23,365 nucleotides of DNA from Euprymna scolopes (GCA_024364805.1 CM044524.1:5127077-5150441), one strand, 5' to 3'. Positions 10,226-20,885 are shown, numbered from the stretch's first letter. Notes: a model not told the origin generated them from the sequence alone. A program made the numbers and translations.

Positions 10226-10920
10226 GTGAAACCTGTTTTTAAGCCACAAAGAAACGTGCCTTTTTCTTCAAAAGAAGATATTGAAATTGAACTTCAGAGA
10301 CAGCAGGAAAATGGTGTAGTCGAAAAAGTTGACTATTCTGAGTGGGCAATCCCCACTGTATATGTTAAAAAGAAAAATAAGAGGATTTGGGCATGTGCCG
10401 ATTTGTCTACAGGCCTCAATAACTCTCTTATGGATCATAGTTATCCACTCCCATCCCCTGGAAATATTTTTACAAAGCTGAATAGAGGGAGAATATTCCC
10501 CAGAATTGATTTATCTGAAGTCAGTGAAGAATGGTCGAAGTATTTATATATCAATATCCATTAAGGACTCTTCAGACTCAAAAGGCTCCCTTTTGGTTTG
10601 AAAGTAGCTCTAGCATTATTTCAGCAAAAAATGGACACAATGCTTGTCGATTTCGATTTTGCACTCGCATATTTGGATGAGATTCTTGTAAAGAGTAGAA
10701 ATGTACAGGAACATAAGGAGCATATCAGAACAGTTTTCCAAAGAATTGAGGAATTTGGTTTCAAATTGAGTGCCGAAAGATGTGATTTTTTTAAACAGAT
10801 AAAATATCTGGGTCAAATCATTGACAGCCAAGGCAGAAGACCGGATCTTCAGAGAACAGAAGCCGTTGAGAGGATGCCAGCACCTAGCAATGTTCCCCAG
10901 TTACAATCTTTTTGGGTTTA
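10226..10920 (+). mobile_element. Reverse transcriptase region of the Gypsy fossil
   Basis: KPVFKPQRNVPFSSKEDIE, an EWAIPTVYVKKKN stretch, PLPSPGNIFTKLNRGRIFPR and ALAYLDEILVKSRNVQEH mark the fingers and palm of a Gypsy RT in the usual order. Confidence 0.85.
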
Positions 10921-11029
10921 GCACAATATTATGCTATCTATATCCCAAAAATGCATACGTTAAGAGCACCATTGAACGAATTATTAAAAAGGACGAAAGT
11001 GGATTTGGTCAAAGGAGTACCAAAACGCA

Positions 11030-11510
11030 TTTGAAGAGATTAAGAAATGGCTGCTATCTGCTTCAGCACTGGCACACTTCAATCCACAGAAGGAATTGAT
11101 TGTGGCGTCATATGCAAGTGATTATGGTATAGGAGCAGTAATTCTCCATAGACTGGAAGACGGATCAATGAAGCCAATAGTTAATGCTTCCAGATCACTT
11201 TTGCCTTGAAAAAGAAAGTTTAGCAATAATTTATGCAATTAGAAAATTTCATAGATTTATTCATGGCAGGATTTTTACGTTGCAGACTGACCACAAGTCC
11301 TTGTTGACAATTTTTGGATCTAAAAAAGGCATACCCACTCACACTGCAAACACACTTCAACGATGGAGCATAATTCTGTTGAATTATAATTTTAAAATGG
11401 AGTACATTTCATCCAAAAATATCGGACATGCTGATGAACTATCCAGATTGATTCAAACGTGTGCAGCACTTTTGGAGGACACAGTGATAGCTGCATTAAA
11501 AGAGTGAAAC
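11030..11510 (+). mobile_element. RNase H region of the Gypsy fossil
   Basis: SYASDYGIGAVIL (about 11107), EKESLAIIYAIRKFHRFIHG (about 11208-11268), LQTDHKSLLTIF (about 11280) and HADELSRLI (about 11430) are the family hallmarks, in order, just before the integrase region. Confidence 0.82.
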
Positions 11511-11689
11511 CCCTCTCCAAACTGCTGTGCAACACGATTCGAGAGTTACTACTGACTCTGGACGGCATCAATAAGGCAACAAGAACAGATAAATTCATTG
11601 TAAAAACGAAAAACCAGGTGCAACTAAATGACAAGTCAACGAAAGACTAAAATATTCGCTATTTTCGATTTGCTCACATACTTTTTTAT

Positions 11690-12790
11690 ATGCTGTCGTC
11701 ATACCGACCACATTGCAAAAGAGAATGCTAAAAGAATTCAATAGCAGTTATCCAGGCATGTTCAGAATAAAGGCCTTGATGCACGGATATACGTATTGGC
11801 CTAATATGGACCGAGACATCGAAAAAATGGTAAGAGAGTGTCGAGGGTGTCAGCTAGCAGCAAAGTCACCACCTATACTGATACAACCGTGACCGAAGAC
11901 AGATGCGGTTACACATTGACTATGCAGGTCCGTTGAATGGACATTATTTCTTAGTGGTTGTCGACAGCTTTACAAAATGGCCGAGAGTGCTTAAGTGTAA
12001 ACATCCGACATCGACTAGTACTATAGAAGCATTAGCGCGTCTCTTCAGTCGTTTTGGATTACCTAAAACTATTGCCAGTGACAATGGTACCCAATTTACT
12101 AGCAAATAGTTTGAAGAATTCTGCAAGGCCCTATGCATTGATCATTTAACAACTGCAGTATATCATTCAAGGTCAAACAGCCTCGCAAAGAGATTTGTTC
12201 ACACGTTCAAAAGAGCTTTAAGAAAACACCAAGGTATGAACACTGATGAGTATAGTCTTGAAAATTTGTTGTCTCTATACAGGATCACTCCTAAGCCAAA
12301 CACGATAGCTGGTTTGTCACCAGCTCAACTAATGGTCGCACGGAAAATCAGATCCGTATTTGACAGGATTTTACCAAATGCAACCAAGACAACAGCAACG
12401 AGAGAAAATCATTTGAAAAAGTTCTACAAACCTGGTGACAAAATATTCTTCTTGAATTATAGGACTGGGAAAAGCTTTTGGGAGGAAGAAATGATTATGA
12501 AAATAATTGGGCACATGCTATATTCGGTAAGAAGTTATAAATTTGACTGTCGCAGACATATGAATCAGCTAAGACCTCGACACACTGATGACGACAAACA
12601 GGCAGAAGATAATGAACTGCCCTTTGAGGTATTGCTCGGCTCTTTTAATATTCCTCTACCCATAGCACAACCTACTCCGAGAGTAGTATCTTCTTCTCCA
12701 GGTCAGAGAGTACCATTTCCACCACCAGCTCAACCCCCTCAAACGATGCTGAGGAGAAAAAAGTACAAGGGTGAAAAGAAAAGTTAACCG
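11690..12790 (+). mobile_element. Integrase region of the Gypsy fossil
   Basis: A zinc-binding start with YWPNMDRDIEKMV and CRGCQLAAKSPP (about 11790-11875) leads into a catalytic-core-like stretch with HIDYAGPLNGHYFLVVVDSF (about 11910), FGLPKTIASDNGTQF (about 12055) and LYRITPKPNT. A basic C-terminal domain with FYKPGDKIFFLNY follows (about 12420-12780). A proline-rich tail (about 12650-12750) closes the reading. Confidence 0.85.
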
Positions 12791-12850
12791 ACTGAGCTCC
12801 AGACCTAAAAACAAACTGTATTAAGCAAAATTCTCCAAGTAGAAATTGGC

Positions 12851-12861
12851 TTGGGGGGAGG
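12851..12861 (+). promoter_or_regulatory. Polypurine tract of the Gypsy fossil
   Basis: A TTGGGGGGAGG run lies immediately upstream of TGTTATG. In this family the purine run primes plus-strand DNA synthesis next to the 3' LTR. Confidence 0.7.
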
Positions 12862-13108
12862 TGTTATGTGGGGATAGGTAACCAACCCGGAACATTCTAC
12901 ATAAAGAACAAAGTCACCGGTTTTCACTGGACCCTGGAAAAAAACAGTGACTTCTTTTTGAACATTAACACGCTGTATTTGTCGCTATGTAAATACGTAA
13001 ATAAACTTCTCTTTCAGTATTCAAACCACAGTATATTTATTTATTCCTTTCTCGAAACGCTTTATCTTTGATTGTCCGTATAATAGGCCACCTTAAGACA
13101 TATGACAT
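12862..13108 (+). mobile_element. 3' LTR of the Gypsy fossil
   Basis: Begins TGTTATGTGGGG directly after the polypurine tract. An AATAAA hexamer lies near 13000. The right edge is uncertain; TATGACA near 13108 would give a TGT..ACA terminal inversion, and the neighbouring inverted-repeat arm starts shortly after. No second copy of this LTR was found in the window. Confidence 0.6.
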
Positions 13109-13129
13109 AATAATATTAAATATATATCA

Positions 13130-13695
13130 TTTTTTTAATTGCAACTTCAACGTAAGTTTTTGTTCGCCATGTGTATTTTATTTTTAAATAAATATTTGTA
13201 ACTTATTTGAACTGTTATGTTTCATAATAAATAAACATTTCGATAGATTTAAATATATTTTGTTCAAATTTCGAAAAAATAAATATGGGGGTGACACGCA
13301 TTAAAAAAATATTTTTCCTCATTTATTTTACAGAAACTACATTTTATAAGCAATTTATTCTAAAATGGATAAGTATCGAAAATTTCATGAAAATCTGGCC
13401 ATTAGTTGAGTTTGCTAGATTTATTAAACACGAGTATGTTTTCATGTTCGAAATGCTTACTACATGGGAACGTTATTTTAAAGCGCCAATTATGTAAACA
13501 AGATTTTCGCCTCGCAATTTCATTATTTTTGAACGGTGAAAAATTTTTTTTAAAATTATTACTAGTTTATTTTGCCCTTCTACTTTTAAATGGTACAAAA
13601 GTTCTATTGATAATATTAATTTATAATAAAATTACACCGTTTTACATATATGCGGGTAATTCTGTTGTGACTTTTGGAAGTGCCTACAATTCAGT
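13130..13695 (+). repeat. Large inverted repeat, left arm
   Basis: This arm is the reverse-complement partner of 16465-16970. Shared landmarks in order are AACTTCAA, TTTCATAATAAATA, TTTCGATAGATTTAAATATAT-like text, AAATTTCGAAAAAATAAATA, TAAAATGGATAAGTATCG, TGCTAGATTTAT, TTACTAGTTTAT, TTGATAATATTAA and GAAGTGCCTA. The best 100 bp look about 80-85% alike by eye. The 70-residue frame at 13285 is not kept in the other arm, so the arm is probably non-coding. Confidence 0.8.
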
Positions 13696-14385
13696 TACAT
13701 TTTGAAGTTAAATAAATTAATTGTAAAAATTCTTTAAAAGATAAATATTAGTTTTGGGGAGGTTTATTTTAAAGATAATTAGTAAGGTAAAGTCCTAAGA
13801 TGTTGAATTGCATTAAAAAACTTGTTTGTGGAAAAATAACTTAATTAGCCCTACAAAGGCAAATAATTTACCGTTCACCAAAAACGCAATAAATAAAAGT
13901 TTGTAAACACGATTATAAGGATAACCAAAATTTCAGCCAATTGAGACGCTGTTTCAAAATGAAGTCATGAAAGTAAAAAGAGGTAGGAGGTGTCAGATAC
14001 CCCCCAGATATGCATCTATACATTTCTATTCTGAACGTTTGTATCAATTTTTATCATTTTTTAATTTAATTATCTTTTATGTTCCTGTTTTTAAATTATG
14101 TTTTTTAATTATTGTTTGAGATTATATAAAAATTATGTTACGCCGAAAGTTTCACATTCTTGCTAGCAAGGAAATTATTAAAATCTTGCATATAAAAATT
14201 ATCCGAAATCTGTAATCAAAATAAAAACATAGAAATATAATTGCTATTATATTTTTTTTGTATGAAAATATTAAATAAACAATGCTTAATTACATGGTGA
14301 TATTGGTAGTTCAGGAAATTCATTTTTCTTCGAATTATACAGAATTCATTAATACGGACTTTAGCGACTTTTTTTCGTAATGTTT
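13696..14385. other. Loop region of the large inverted repeat, left part
   Basis: AT-rich DNA with no supportable gene. A purine-rich GAGGTAGGAGG followed by a CCCCCC run lies at 13980-14008. Any weak match to 16300-16450 is below what I can support by eye. Confidence 0.5.
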
Positions 14386-14395
14386 CTGTATTTTT

Positions 14396-14502
14396 TTTAT
14401 TTTTACAAATTACGATGCTTGACTCATAGAAAAAAGCAAAAATATTTTTTTATTGTTGCAAATTACGATTCTTTTGTTACATAAAAAAGTCAAAAATATA
14501 TT
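14396..14502. repeat. Imperfect duplication, period about 54 bp
   Basis: Two diverged units each contain CAAATTACGAT, a variable middle, then ATA-AAAAAG-CAAAAATAT (about 14406 and 14459). The second unit leads straight into the hairpin repeat at 14511. Confidence 0.6.
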
Positions 14503-14510
14503 CTTGCGTT

Positions 14511-14705
14511 TTTTATTTACTACTGAAAACCATAACTTTAGTAAAGGTATTTTTTATTTACTACTGAAAACCATAACTTTAGTAAAGGTTTTTTATTTAC
14601 TACTGAAAACCATAACTTTAGTAAAGGTGTTTTATTTACTACTGAAAACCATAACTTTAGTAAAGGTTTTTTATTTACTACTGAAAACCATAACTTTAGT
14701 AAAGT
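14511..14705. repeat. Five-copy tandem repeat with internal hairpin, unit 38-39 bp
   Basis: The unit holds TTTACTACTGAAAACCATAA followed by CTTTAGTAAAGGT and a variable T run. Copies are nearly identical; differences lie in the T run and the last unit's end. TTTACTA at the start and TAGTAAA at the end of each unit can pair as a 7 bp stem. Open frames on both strands across it simply reflect the repeat. The near-identity of copies in a decayed region implies a recent expansion. Confidence 0.92.
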
Positions 14706-14885
14706 TATTTTTTGTTTAAACAAAATAATACATTTCCACTAAGATTTAATAAAAATAATTAGTTCATTATATTTCGCAATCATTATTTGATAAATTCTGA
14801 AAATGTCATTAAAATTGGTTAATTTTCTGATATTTGGTGAATTTTTAAGTAAAGGGAAGGGTCATTTTGAGCATCGGCATTCATT

Positions 14886-14972
14886 TTGCATAATTTGACC
14901 CGAATTCTCGTGAATTCCCGTCAAGCGTGGATGGAGCGAGACCGGCAATTATCGGTGTCAGCCGAGCTTCGT
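14886..14972 (+). repeat. Terminal inverted repeat, left
   Basis: Pairs with 15779-15867. Key shared text is CGTGAATTCCCGTCAAGC, GAGACCGGCAAT and ATCGGTGTCAGCCGAGC. A handful of mismatches are seen across the arm. Confidence 0.9.
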
Positions 14973-15149
14973 AACAGAAGCAGACTAATGAAAAACAAAA
15001 CAAAAAAAAAACGGAAAAAATACAAATCAAAGATAACACACAAAAAAACTAACTTGGAAAATGAAAATATGTTTATTTCATTTTAATATTTTGTTTAAAT
15101 ATTTATAAACAGAAAGTTTTTTTTTCTCCAAAAAAAGATTTTTAACTGT

Positions 15150-15577
15150 ATAATGTTTAGGTGTTAGTACAAATTTATTTTGTTTGTTTTGTTTTCCTTT
15201 TTGAAACCGTATTTTTTTCTTGTTTTTTTATTTTCAAGACTTGTTGTTCAGTCAAGTTCTTTTGGTGGCACTGCCCACTTGTACATCTCCAGGAGATACC
15301 ATCCTTTACACACGATCTTTTTTTAAAGTAAACATTTGTGTTTACAATTGTTGCACCTCATTTTTTTGGGGACAGCAATTTCTTCTCCTGACAATATGAG
15401 ATTGTCTGCATAGATATTTTCATTTCTTTTTCTAACATGTATAGATCTATTTTTTTGCCTGTCATTTTTTTGGTTGGCGAGTTTGAAAATATATTTGTTT
15501 GTCAGCTTTTCTTTACTTTTTGTTTTGTTTTGTTGGTTTAGTCGCTTTCGTCCAATTCGAACGTCGTCTGCTTCCAT
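15150..15577 (-). pseudogene. Zinc-ribbon protein remnant, possibly transposase N-terminus
   Basis: On the minus strand an 84-residue frame starts at 15577 with MEADDVRIGRKRLNQQNK, is very rich in Lys, Asn and Arg, and ends CNNCKHKCLL at a stop at 15323. In a neighbouring frame the sequence continues through RSCVKDGISWRCTSGQC (about 15306-15255), so a one-base shift appears to split a C-x2-C ... W-R-C-x4-C zinc ribbon. This layout recalls the N-terminal ribbon of ISXO2/IS1595-like (Merlin) transposases, where a DGxxWxC pattern is common; a FLYWCH-like domain is an alternative. No DDE catalytic domain follows. Its position inside paired terminal repeats supports a transposase origin, but family assignment is weak. 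Confidence 0.4.
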
Positions 15578-15778
15578 TTAGATAATGCTTTTTGATTGGC
15601 TAATCAAACTCCGAAACATCCACTTAAGAAACAATAAATAAACAATAAATAAGTAACTAATCAGAAAATAAAAGTCACCCCTGCCCCCTTAATATCACCT
15701 TAAAAATTACTAAAAATATAACAGAAAAAAAGTAAATAAATAAAATAAAAAGTCGAGTAAGCGTTTCAATATTTTTGA

Positions 15779-15867
15779 ACAACGCTCGGCTGACACCGAT
15801 TATTGCCGGTCTCGCCCGATCCATGCTTGACGGGAATTCACGAGATTTCGGGTAAAATTATGCAAGA
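15779..15867 (-). repeat. Terminal inverted repeat, right
   Basis: Inverted copy of 14886-14972. Its outer edge runs into TTTTGCCCGTACCTA, the motif that recurs, inverted, at 8618. Confidence 0.9.
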
Positions 15868-15894
15868 GTACCATTTTGCCCGTACCTATAGTGT

Positions 15895-16464
15895 AGTATA
15901 TTGGACATGGTTATCTCCCTTACACTCCAATAAAACTATTGATGCCCATATTACTAGAGGGCGTAACAGTCTTTTACGGTGCATTTGTAAATAAAGCGAG
16001 CGTGAAAACGGCCATTTTGTTAGCTCATTCATCTATAATGTTAATTTTGTGCGCTTTTATGCAGTGTTAATGTTGATACACTTTAACTTGCAATACAAAA
16101 AAAAACAAGTTTTTATAACCTTTTTTAGAAATTGTCCATTGTTGATTCTTTTCTTTCTCCACTGTACTTCTGTTCTCGTATATTAACGAGAACCCTTTGA
16201 TTTATTATCAGAGATAAATTCGTCACTACATAATTGCACACACAAAAATAAATTTTTCTAGAGGCTCGTTACATTTTCAAAGTTGACATGGCGTATTTGT
16301 GCGTATTTTAATTCCATGCATGTTTTAGTAGTCAAACCAGTTTTAAGGTGTTTGTATGCAGCAAACTTTTTTTCAATTCAAACTCAACTTTGTTGGTGTA
16401 ACGACATATTTGATTTTTTTTTCTGAATGACAATTCCTTAATGCTTAGGCGTCTTTTAACGACT
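15895..16464. other. Loop region of the large inverted repeat, right part
   Basis: No gene is supported. It contains a perfect short hairpin at 16172-16193 and otherwise AT-rich unique-looking DNA. Confidence 0.5.
16172..16193. other. Short perfect hairpin
   Basis: GTTCTCGT and ACGAGAAC form 8 bp arms around ATATTA. One small stem of this size can arise by chance; no function is assigned. Confidence 0.6.
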
Positions 16465-16970
16465 TTTAGAAATCTAGGCACTTTCAAAATTCACCACAAA
16501 AATACCCCCCTATATTTAACACGATGTAACTTTATTATGAGTTAATATTATCAATACAACCTTTGTATCATATAAACTAGTAATAATTTTTACAATTTTT
16601 TTTTTTCATTGTACGAAAATAATGGAATTGCGAGATGAAAATGTAGTAAGATTTCTGAACGTGAAAACATACCATTGTTTTATAAATCTAGCAAAATCAA
16701 CTAATGGTCAAATTTTCGTGTAATTTGCGATACTTATCCATTTTAGAATGAAATCACATATAAAATTCAATGTCGGTAAAATATATGAGGGGACATATAT
16801 ATATATTTAGTGCTCTCCCCTTATTTATTTTTTCGAAATTTGAATAAAATATATTCAAATCTATCGAAAATTCTATTTATTATGAAACAAGTGTTCAAAA
16901 AAGGAAAAAGAATTAATTTAAATACACGTATCGACCAAAAACTTGCCTTGAAGTTGTAATTTAAAAATGG
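16465..16970 (-). repeat. Large inverted repeat, right arm
   Basis: Inverted partner of 13130-13695. It carries a TATATATATATATA run near 16797 that the left arm lacks, and several small indels, which agrees with an old duplication. Confidence 0.8.
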
Positions 16971-17031
16971 ACCTAAATGTTATATTATGTTTTCTTTTAA
17001 AGTAATGTTTTTTCTAATTAATGTATACTAT

Positions 17032-17349
17032 TGTTGCGGGGCCGGTCGTCCGGGGACAATCAACCCAACAACTAACAAGGTAGACACAGGCAAAGAGTAA
17101 ACAGCAAAAAGGCTGTTTGGTTAAATACGAGGGCCCGCCTTTTACTTTTTTAAAGGAAGCAAAAAAAAGTCGTTAGATCCGGATGCTGGTCGCCTGGAAG
17201 GCCGCACGTCACTGGAGGCTAAGGTCTGGAACATATACTCTAGACGTAGCGTGGGTCAGGGTCACTCGCTGGGTGTGGAAAGATCAGCTGGACGTCTAGG
17301 CGGTCCGTAACGGACGGTGGACACTGAGAATGAGATGGTCTGTGTTACA
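17032..17349 (+). mobile_element. GC-rich LTR-like segment (possible solo LTR)
   Basis: An abrupt GC-rich island begins TGTTGCGGGG and ends GTGTTACA, giving TG..CA ends and a TGT..ACA inversion over about 318 bp. A GGTTAAATACGAGGG stretch (17119-17133) could hold a weak TATA-like site. Flanking bases show no clear target duplication. No internal retroelement DNA follows; the right satellite block starts at the next base. A solo LTR is my best reading, but another GC-rich repeat family is possible. Confidence 0.4.
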
Positions 17350-18009
17350 AGGACATAAGGACATATATAAAATGTATAAAACATAAATGTACAGGAAAAC
17401 AACAAAAGCATAAAAAATACATAAAACATTGATTAAAAACTACAAAAGCATAGATACAACATAGAAAACATAAGAAAACATAGATAAAAACCTGCAAAAA
17501 TATATAACTACTTACAAATAATAGCGAAAACACTACAAATCCTAAAAATACCAACAGATAAAAACTTACAAAATGTTAATAAACACCCACAGAACATAGA
17601 AAAAAAATAAAAATAGAGAAAAATCAAAATTAGCATAAACCTACAACAAATAGATAAAAAATAGAAAAACTATAGACATAAAATATAGAGATGAAACCTT
17701 AAAAACATAGACAAAAATATTCAAAACATGGATCAAAACCTGCAAAACATAGATAAAAACGACAAAACATAAATAAATTAAAACCCACAAAACATATATA
17801 AACACATAATAAACATACAGAAAATACTACAAAAAAACGTGAAAAAAACAACAAATAAATAAAAAACCTTAGAAAAACATAGATAAAAACTAACAAAACA
17901 TTGAAAAATAAAACCCTACAAAACGTATATAAAAACTTAAAAAACATAGATAGAAACTTAGTTTTATGAATAATAACCAACAAAATGTACCAAAAATATT
18001 CAACATTAG

Positions 18010-18095
18010 CAGTTGTATGAAAGTTTTAATATAGGATAAAATCTTTTTCTACATTTGTGTTTACTTTGTTTTTTATATATCTGTTTTTAGTTTAA
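18010..18095. repeat. Composite-repeat core, copy H (partial)
   Basis: Only the 3' portion of the core is evident: GTTTTAATATAGGATAAAATC then TTCTACATTTGTGTTTACTTTG, matching the end of other copies. The GGATTC-containing 5' part is missing. Confidence 0.5.
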
Positions 18096-20040
18096 AAACA
18101 TAGATAAAAGCTAACCAAAACATATACACCCGAAAATAAATAATTACCTACACAACATTTTTGAAAATTTACTAAATACAGTTCATAGCGAACAAAAAAA
18201 AGATAAAACCAATAAAATAGGAAAATATTTAAGAAAACATGAGTAAAAATCTACAAAAAATAGATGAAAACATAGAGAACTTTGATAAATACCAACACAA
18301 CAAAAACAAATACTACAAATTATATATACAAACCTACAAAACATTGCAAACCCTACAACATATAGATAAAAGCCTACAAAAACTAGAGAAAAACCTATGA
18401 ACCACAGCTAAAAACGTACAAAACATACATAAATAAGCCTGACAAAACATAACCTAAATAAAACATATTATGCATAGATAAATAAATACTTGCAAAATAT
18501 AGATTAAAATCTATTCAAAATACATCAAAATAAAAAACAGATTAAAAACCATAAAATCTACAATAACTTAGATGGATACACATTTACTAAACATACTTAA
18601 ACACCAAGAAAATATATATAAAGCATAAAAAAACATACATAAGACCTATAAAAACAAAGTAAAATATGCTTAGGCCTAATAAAATGAATACAAAACACAG
18701 ATAAATCTATACAAAAACTATATAAATACCTACAAATCATAGATAAAAAAAACTTTAAAAACATTAATAACAACTTATAAATCATAGCTATAAACGTTTC
18801 AAACAAAGGCAAATCTATGAAAAATACAAAAACTTATAAACCTAAAAAACATAGATAAAAACTACAAAAACACAGATAAAAACCTAAAAACACGGATAAA
18901 TTATAACAATAAATTAACCATATAAACACACATAAAACTTATAAACCGAAGATAAAATCCATCAGAATATAGATAAAAACCTACAAAACATAAACAAACT
19001 ACAAAACATGAATAAAATCTATAAATCCATAAAAAATACAGACAATTACTATGATAATTAATAAATCCTGCAAACATATATAAAACCGTAACAATACATG
19101 GATGAAAACCCACAAGTCATATAAGCAAACCTACAAAACATAGATAAAAATGTTAAAAAAAACATGACTTGAAAACATAATAATCATGAAACAATGAAAA
19201 CATAGCAGGAAAGCATAATGAATAAACAAATTACAAGACATAGATAAAAATATTTAAAAATATGTATACAAACCTACACAATATAAAATTTCACCTACAA
19301 AACATATACAGATATTTAAAAAATAGATGAAAAACTACAAAACATATATAAAACCATACAAATAAACATTGAATATACAAAAAACTTAAAAAAATATTAA
19401 TAAAATTATAGAAAACATAGAAAAAATAGAATTGCATAGATAAAAATCTATAAGACACTGATATAAACCTACAAAACCCCAGACAAAACCCTTAAAATTA
19501 TGGATAAACCTACAAAAGATACTTAAAGCTTACGAATTATAGATAAAACTTACAAAACATAGATAAAAAATTTAAAAATACATAGATAAAAACCTAACAA
19601 ACTCAAAGATGCAAACCTACGATATATGAACTAAAAAAAAGTAGGTGGAAAACCTAGAAAAAACGTAGTTTTCAATGACAAAACTTGCTAAACAAATAAA
19701 TACTATACAAACATAGCAAAAAACCTAAAAACATAGCTAAACACTATAAAACGCTAGATAAACTATACAAAACATAGAAACTAACCTACAAATCAGCTAA
19801 AATCTTACAAGACATAGATAAAAACATAGACAAAAAACGAAGAAAATATAGATAAAAAACTTTAAAATACATGAACCAAAACGTACAAATAGTATATACA
19901 AACTAAAAAATCTCCTAAAAACCTTAAAAACATAGATAAAAAAACTTTGAAACAGATTAAACTTTACAGAAATGTAAAAAATACAAATCATATATAGAAA
20001 CCTACAAAAATGTAGAAAAAAACTACAAAACTTAAAAAAT

Positions 20041-20203
20041 ATCTATTCTGGATTCGGGTTGACCTGAGATTATTGCTTGTGAATAGTTCAAACAACTCCT
20101 TTAATTTAAGTAGAATTAACAAGTTTTTTTTATCAAGGTTATAATTTTTTTCCTGCATTTGTTTTTTTCCTTTTTATTTCTCTCGTATCTTTATGTTTTT
20201 TAT
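20041..20203. repeat. Composite-repeat core, copy E
   Basis: Reads ATCTATTCTGGATTCGGG, GACCTGAGATTATTGCTTG, an AATTAACAAG segment and TTCCTGCATTTG. Flanked on both sides by minisatellite units. Confidence 0.7.
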
Positions 20204-20677
20204 AACAAAAAACATGCATAAAAACCGCAAAACATATAAAGACTTGCAAAACTTATAGAAAAAAATACAAAACACATTAATCATAGAAAAACTTACAAAA
20301 ATAAATAAAAATCTAAAAAAAATAGATAACACTTTACTAACGCAAATAAAAATCCACAAAAGTTAGATACAAACGTACAAATCATAGATAAAACATTACT
20401 AACAACAGAAACTTACAAATCATAGATACGAACCTATAAAAACATTGGTAAAATATACACATCATGGATAAACACCTAAAAAATCATTGTTTAAAACCTT
20501 AAAACCATGGAAAAAACACAAAACATATATATCAAACGACAAAACATAGATAAAAACTACGAATACATAGATAAATTATAACCCAGAAAAAACAAATTTA
20601 AACTTACAAAATATAGAAAAAAATTTACCAAAATCCATAAAAAACATACAAATCATAGATATAAACCTTAAAAATGT

Positions 20678-20720
20678 AGTTAAATAAAAACCTTAAAAAT
20701 GTAGTTAAATAAAAACCTAC
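20678..20720. repeat. Exact local duplication of a minisatellite unit
   Basis: AAAAATGTAGTTAAATAAAA occurs twice in a row within the array (about 20682 and 20706), showing recent unit-level slippage. Confidence 0.75.
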
Positions 20721-20885
20721 AATTCACATATAAACACCGTTACGTAAAAAGCCTACAAAACATGGACAAAAACTTTAAAACATAGAATAATAAACATAGA
20801 CAAAATGTACAAAAATACATAAAAATCTACAAAAATACATAAAATCCTACTAATCATTGATAAAATCTATAAAACTTAGTTAAAA

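Larger units (their letters stand above)
9050..13108 (+). mobile_element. Ty3/Gypsy LTR retrotransposon, broken copy
   Basis: About 4 kb shows, in canonical Ty3/Gypsy order, gag with zinc knuckles, protease, reverse transcriptase, RNase H, integrase, a polypurine tract and one 3' LTR. The order RT, RNase H, integrase identifies Gypsy rather than Copia. The copy is broken, by roughly ten interruptions judged by eye, and no 5' LTR was recognised. Without a pair of LTRs its age cannot be estimated by LTR divergence; the level of decay suggests it is not recent. It belongs to a lineage with a long gag coiled coil, like the antisense copy at 7780. Confidence 0.88.
14848..15890. mobile_element. DNA-transposon-like element with long terminal inverted repeats
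   Basis: Arms at 14886-14972 and 15779-15867 are inverted copies about 90% alike over some 78 bp, sharing CTCGTGAATTCCCGTCAAGC and GGTGTCAGCCGAGC. Outside the arms the ends are less alike: AAGGGTCATTTTGAGC on the left, and GGGCAAAATGG (read inverted) on the right. The interior is AT-rich and holds an antisense zinc-ribbon coding remnant (15150-15577). Target-site duplications were not readable. The element lies between the arms of the larger inverted repeat but is not centred in it, so it is probably a separate, nested insertion. At about 1 kb it is likely a non-autonomous or internally deleted copy. Confidence 0.75.

Noticed and set aside
13285-13705. Frames of 70 and 99 codons in the left inverted-repeat arm
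   Set aside because: The matching right arm does not keep these frames open, so there is no sign of coding constraint.
14453-14723. Possible CRISPR-like array or repeat protein in the 38-39 bp repeat
   Set aside because: Units are directly adjacent with no unique spacers, the context is eukaryotic, and frames are open on both strands only because the units repeat.
17032-17349. CpG-island promoter or RNA gene in the GC-rich segment
   Set aside because: No downstream exon or RNA fold was recognised, and the TG..CA ends fit an LTR better.
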